Positions 60,160-64,000 of a stretch of DNA of 64,000 nucleotides are shown here, one piece after another. The stretch spans positions 19,406,001 through 19,470,000 of the forward strand of contig CP093831.1 in assembly GCA_033063855.1 (NCBI GenBank), written 5' to 3'. Below the pieces are notes generated by a model. It saw nothing but the letters and a program-made list of their open reading frames with translations. It was not told the origin of the DNA and searched no databases. The stretch comes from Smittia aterrima. Taxonomy: Eukaryota; Arthropoda; Insecta; Diptera; Chironomidae. The first letter of the stretch is position 1; each line of letters opens with the position of its first letter. A program made the position numbers and the translations under genes.

Positions 60160-61324
60160 ATGGAAGAAGCTGGCGTTTCAAGTTTATGTAGAATGTGCAT
60201 GGACATTCTGCATGGAGCTTCAGAGTGCTACTCAATCGATGAAGATCTTGGATCACTAATATCAACTTTAACTGGAATTTTGGTTTGTTTACATTTTGAC
60301 TTTAAATTTAAAGCTTTCAATAACCAATAGCTTTTAGATTGATTGCAAGCGTCGGAATTTTATGTGTACGAGTTGCCTTCTGATCCTGAACAGATTTAAT
60401 GAAACTAGATTAACGTGGATCGAAAATCAAGAGAAGTTTGAAAATGAATTGATTAAGAATGAGTCCAACAATGATGAGACATCAATAAACGAGTTGCAGC
60501 ATACTGAAGAAGACTCTCAAGTAGAGTACGAATATTCGTTTGAATATTTAGATGAACAGGAACTAGAAGAAACTGAGATGTCTACAAGTGAATCAGCTGG
60601 AATTGAAGAAATTCCTGAAATAGAAGAGAGTAAGAAAAGCACTAGACTGAGGTCTAAAAAATCTGCCACTGCTTACAAAGGAAAAGAAGTTTATCAAAAA
60701 CTTCTTCAAGAATGCCCAGATTGTTCAAAGATGATTGAGAAAAATCGAATGGAGGGTCACATCAATAAACATCGAAATCTTCGGCCTTATGTTTGTGAAG
60801 CAGAAAATTGTGGGAAAACATTTTTCTGCAAGCTTCTCCTGCGACTACATCGAACGTCCATTCATACCGATCAAATAATCGAATGTAAAATTTGTTCAAA
60901 GACTTTCAAGTCCGAAAGGTCGCTTTATACTCATAATCTCCGACACAAAAATGAAAATCGATACGAATGCACTTATTGTGATCGAAAATTCAACAATAAC
61001 AATTCGCTCTGTCGACATCTTGCAATTCATTCAGGAGTTCGAGAGTTCAGTTGCCAAGAATGTTCTGCTTCGTTCTATCGTAAGTTTAACCTAGGTAAGC
61101 GTTGACGATTAAAATTTGTTTGCAGAATCAAATAATTTTGTCTTTTTTAAATTTAAGACACACACATTCGAACAGTTCATAACAAGGACAAATCTTACGC
61201 CTGCAGTTTCTGTCCAAAGAAGTTTGGATACGCTCGACTACTCCGTGAACATACTAGAAAAAATCACACAGAAGTTATCGAAGATCAAGGGATATTTCGA
61301 GATACCACAGCTGATGAGAGCTAA
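60160..61324 (+). CDS. ZAD-type C2H2 zinc-finger protein
   Basis: Exons 60160-60282, 60338-61094 and 61158-61324 give 348 residues. The start at 60160 (MEEAGVSSLCRMC) was chosen over an in-frame ATG 27 codons upstream because ZAD proteins begin shortly before the first CxxC. The ZAD zinc site is CRMC in exon 1 and CTSC in exon 2. A Glu-rich linker (~75-150) and a basic patch (KKSTRLRSKKS) follow. Then come about six fingers: CPDC, CEAENC, CKIC, CTYC, CQEC (completed across intron 2 as DTHIRTVH) and CSFC...HTRKNH. ZAD domains dimerise and are an insect-expanded class of nuclear DNA-binding proteins. No particular orthologue is claimed. Confidence 0.91.
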
Positions 61325-61618
61325 GACCAAAAAAAAAATTATCTCAAACAAATAAAATTGGTTCGCTATCAGATTTACTCTCAATCTTGGTTTAATTCGG
61401 ATTAAGCTTACAGAGACGAAAAGAATATATTTCTAATCGAAAACGAAATAAAAATACGTCACAGAACTTCACAAGCGACGTTGCATTCCTTGTAAAGAAT
61501 ATCTTAATAAAGAAAAATGTTGTCGAGGAACTTGAATTTTGAGTCTTGTTTCTTTTCCGATTCAAAATAAAAATATTTTTCAAATTATCAATGATCCATG
61601 GCTAGCAGCGTTTGTTGC

Positions 61619-62495
61619 TTAAAGCTTTCTTGACTTTGAAGCCATCTGCTTGAGAGAGAAACCGCTCATGCTCAATCCAATGAATGCCAAAAGTGCAGCC
61701 GATTTGGTGGAATGGTCACGCTTCACGACTTGACGTGCGGAACCACTCACTGGTGTGATCTGTAAATAGACAAGATGCAAATTAGCGGTCTGTTACATCA
61801 TCTATGACGACGCAAACTCGTTTGTGATTATGATTGAGCGCTTCAAAATTGAGAGATTTCTAATAACTGCGAAGTGTGCATAGATGAGTGAAGATCAAGG
61901 TCGACCATTGTACGAAGGAGCCAAAATATGTCAATTATCTTAATTTTGTTGTTGTTACTTCGTTTAGTGCGAAACGCAATTCAGAGAAGAGAAAAGTTAG
62001 ATAATCAGAAGAAGCCAACGAAATCTCGACGTAAAAGAGAAAACAGAGATCCACCCACATTTCATTTTTCTTTCTTACATATTTCAGACAAAGACTGCGA
62101 CAAGTGTAATTGTAAACAAGTCTCTGCATGGCTCATTAACGGAAGCAAAGTTAAAGGTTGAAATTTAAAGATACAACCGGATTCTCTGAAGGACGTCTGG
62201 ATATTTTTTTTCTAAGTTTCGGAATTCTCTTTGTTTTGGCACGAGATCCAGAACTTCACAGGAAATTCTTGTTGTTTACTCGAGACAGCTTCGTTTAATT
62301 TTAGCACCTTAAAGGCGCCAATTGATCTCATTACCGACATCATTCCGTAGGCATGTGATTTTTATAAGTTCGACGCACTTCGAAAATTTATAAACGCATC
62401 ACTTGCACTAAATATCATTTTGGGGAATTTAGAAAGTTTGTTACCTGTCCATAGCTCAATTTCAAGGCGTAGAAGAGTTTTTGACCAGTTTTCAT
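61619..62495 (-). CDS. 63-residue predicted single-pass membrane microprotein
   Basis: Exons 62495-62445 and 61759-61619 join in phase 0 to MKTGQKLFYALKLSYGQ followed by 46 more residues. The basic segment SARQVVKRDHSTKS precedes one hydrophobic stretch, AALLAFIGLSMSGFSL, and the tail MASKSRKL is basic. This looks like a mitochondrial or other small inner-membrane accessory subunit, but I could not place it in any family. Upstream, the coding exon starts at an acceptor (62528) with a separate 5' UTR exon whose donor (GTAAGT on minus) is at about 62776, a structure common in nuclear genes for mitochondrial proteins. Intact splice sites on all three exons argue that it is a real gene. The intron of 685 bp holds no other feature. 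Confidence 0.68.
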
Positions 62496-63107
62496 GCTCG
62501 GCTTGCTGATGTTCCTTTGAGCTTAAGCTAAAGAAATAAACAGATAAGAGTCTATTAAGTTTTTTTTCCTTAAAAAATTATTTTTGTCGCTGTTATCATT
62601 ATCACATGTCCTTAAATATATTATCAAATATCTCAACAATTACCGTGAGAATAATATTTCTTTTAATTTTAAAAGATTCTTTGGTACTTGTTATATGTTT
62701 TGACTACGATTTACTACTAACAATCAAGAGAAATGCGGGAAATTGATAAAATTATGGAGAAGAAGTTTTACTTACAAGAAAAGATTTTCGAAAGAGCAGA
62801 AGTTGAAATTGTGAGAAGCGCTGCGATGTTAAAGAAGACACCTTATAAATTTAAAGCAGAAGGCTTTTTTCGCTATGGTTCGTAACTAACTATCCGCTTA
62901 CTGTTTTGAATTCTCCTGTATTAAAATAAGTCAATATCATTTTCAAATCATTGTCGATGACTTTTTGAATTCTTTATGTACAAACAGACGACCGAACGGA
63001 TAACAAAAGGTATTTTTTATACGGAAAGTGCCGAAAAAATTTATCGAGTATATTTTTGAAAAGCTATTGCTCGTTAATATTTTATTCCATAATTTTCACA
63101 AAAATAT
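62496..63107. other. 5' UTR and promoter of the microprotein gene; intergenic
   Basis: Contains the non-coding start of the microprotein exon (62496-62527), its ~248-bp UTR intron and a leader exon ending at 62777. Beyond that lies the 3' flank of the lipocalin-like gene. No other gene seen. Confidence 0.5.
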
Positions 63108-64000
63108 TCAGGATTCCGTAATGTTCACAACTTCTTCATCATCTTTGTTTCTGAGAACAACTTCGTAATAATCTCTCATACTCGTTATACCACCGACGCA
63201 AACATCATGCTTCACTAAAATAAAGATATATGTTTCTATAATTAGAGTCTGCTGATAAAAGAGCGATCTCCAACTCGCCTTCAAAGAAAAAATCAAGATC
63301 GATGTTATATCGGGGCAATTTCTCCCTAAGAAAAGCTTTCACGTTGTTGCCCAGGGTTTGAGTTCGACTCATCATTAGCGCGGAGAGATATCGCGGGAGC
63401 TTCTTCTTTTCCGCGCAATGCATGATGAGAGCCCAATTTTCGTAATCGGTATCTATCACATATGTATTATAGACACCTTCATCTGCGATAGCCAATTATT
63501 AGAAAGAAATGATTAAACAACTTTTTTCAATTAACTCACAAACATCTTCAGCGTGAATCCAATGTGATAGATCAACAATGTTTGGTATGAACCAAGTTAT
63601 GTTTCCATTTAGCAACTCGTTATCATCATCGAAGATGTAACTGTAGGTAAAGTTCATGGTAATCTGTGAATTGAAATTAGTTAATTCTGACGTAACACAT
63701 GTGATGGATTCGGAAATCAATTTTAAATTGCTTTTCATTCTTTCGGTAAGTATTTGCCAAAGCAAAATCGCTGTTAATTTCTTTTCGTTTCCTTCTTATC
63801 TTCCATGCCCCCGAAACGAGTTTAAATGGCCATTTTCCTATTCATGTGCTCCAAATTTGACATTTGCCTATGCTCCAGTTTAAAGCGAAGCTCTTTAGCA
63901 AATGAATGAGTGAATAAACGTGATGTGTCGAAAGGTTGCGGAAACTGAGAAATCTTAAGCTACTCACTTCCATAGCGTCAGTTATTTCCAGCTCGCTACG
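63108..64000 (-). CDS. Lipocalin-like (apolipoprotein D-type) protein, 3' exons, 5' end outside the window
   Basis: Exons 64000-63968 (partial), 63663-63540, 63482-63279 and 63214-63108 give a consistent frame of about 156 residues. The middle carries NITWFIPN followed by YNTYVIDTDYENWALIMHC, the lipocalin motif of beta-strands F-H (Y-x-V-x-D-T-D-Y...A-x-x-x-C). It is followed by a helix (AFLREKLPRYNIDLDFF) and a final Cys (KHDVCV), as in secreted ApoD-type lipocalins. Such proteins carry small hydrophobic ligands. The third intron (63278-63215) starts with GC rather than GT; it is the only solution that opens the Cys-containing last exon. The first two exon boundaries are less certain, because the acceptor at 63664 competes with others upstream. 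Signal peptide and first lipocalin motif must lie beyond 64000. Confidence 0.62.

Noticed and set aside
61928..62161. 77-codon frame starting MSIILILLLLLRL as a signal-peptide gene
   Set aside because: It lies inside the intron of the opposite-strand microprotein gene, the hydrophobic start is a T-rich run, and the remainder has no recognisable domain.
1..64000. tRNA genes, CRISPR arrays, rRNA, transposon terminal repeats or viral insertions
   Set aside because: No intact T-loop/B-box context, no spaced repeat arrays and no long terminal inverted or direct repeats were seen by eye; a tRNAscan and RepeatMasker run would be decisive.

Overview
The window is nuclear DNA of an insect, most likely a dipteran and possibly a small-genome nematoceran such as a midge. 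The evidence is AT-rich intergenic DNA, GT-AG introns mostly of 50-80 nt, and clear insect orthologues (eya, Grip, Rab40 with a SOCS box, kynurenine formamidase, a ZAD zinc-finger gene). The species call is inference. No transposon, CRISPR array, tRNA, rRNA or viral remnant was recognised. Gene models were spliced by hand; most were accepted only when intron phases, total length modulo 3 and family homology all agreed.

Layout. 1-4.5 kb: 3' exons of eyes absent (+). 4.5-14.9 kb: about 10.4 kb without a recognisable gene, holding a diverged ~52 bp duplicated element. 14.9-23.2 kb: a compact housekeeping block with ND-49/NDUFS2 (-), a short Daxx homologue (+), two tandem kynurenine formamidases (-), the TRM6 tRNA methyltransferase subunit (-) and CstF64 (+). 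23.5-32.3 kb: the seven-PDZ scaffold Grip (-). 33.3-43.1 kb, all on minus: an ERMP1-type ER metallopeptidase, an unrecognised CCCH nuclear protein and Ankle2. 45.5-52.4 kb: casein kinase I alpha (-) split by a 5.8 kb intron. 52.9-61.3 kb: an F-box-like gene (+), a C2H2 gene (-), Rab40 (+), Gid4 (-) and a ZAD-C2H2 gene (+). 61.6-64 kb: a 63-residue membrane microprotein gene (-) and the 3' exons of a lipocalin-like gene (-) that runs off the end.

The genes do not form one pathway. Several are arranged head to head over 185-320 bp (ND-49/Daxx, TRM6/CstF64, C2H2/Rab40, Gid4/ZAD-C2H2), suggesting shared bidirectional promoters. Several pairs converge tightly (Daxx/KFase only 64 bp apart, F-box/C2H2 105 bp). 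The developmental and neuronal genes (eya, Grip, CkIalpha) carry the long introns or lie beside the long gap, where regulatory DNA would be expected. The observations most worth following are the 43.5 kb hairpin, the repeat pair in the eya gap, the Asp-to-Glu change in both formamidases, a GC-AG intron in the lipocalin-like gene, and two conserved-looking but unidentified proteins.
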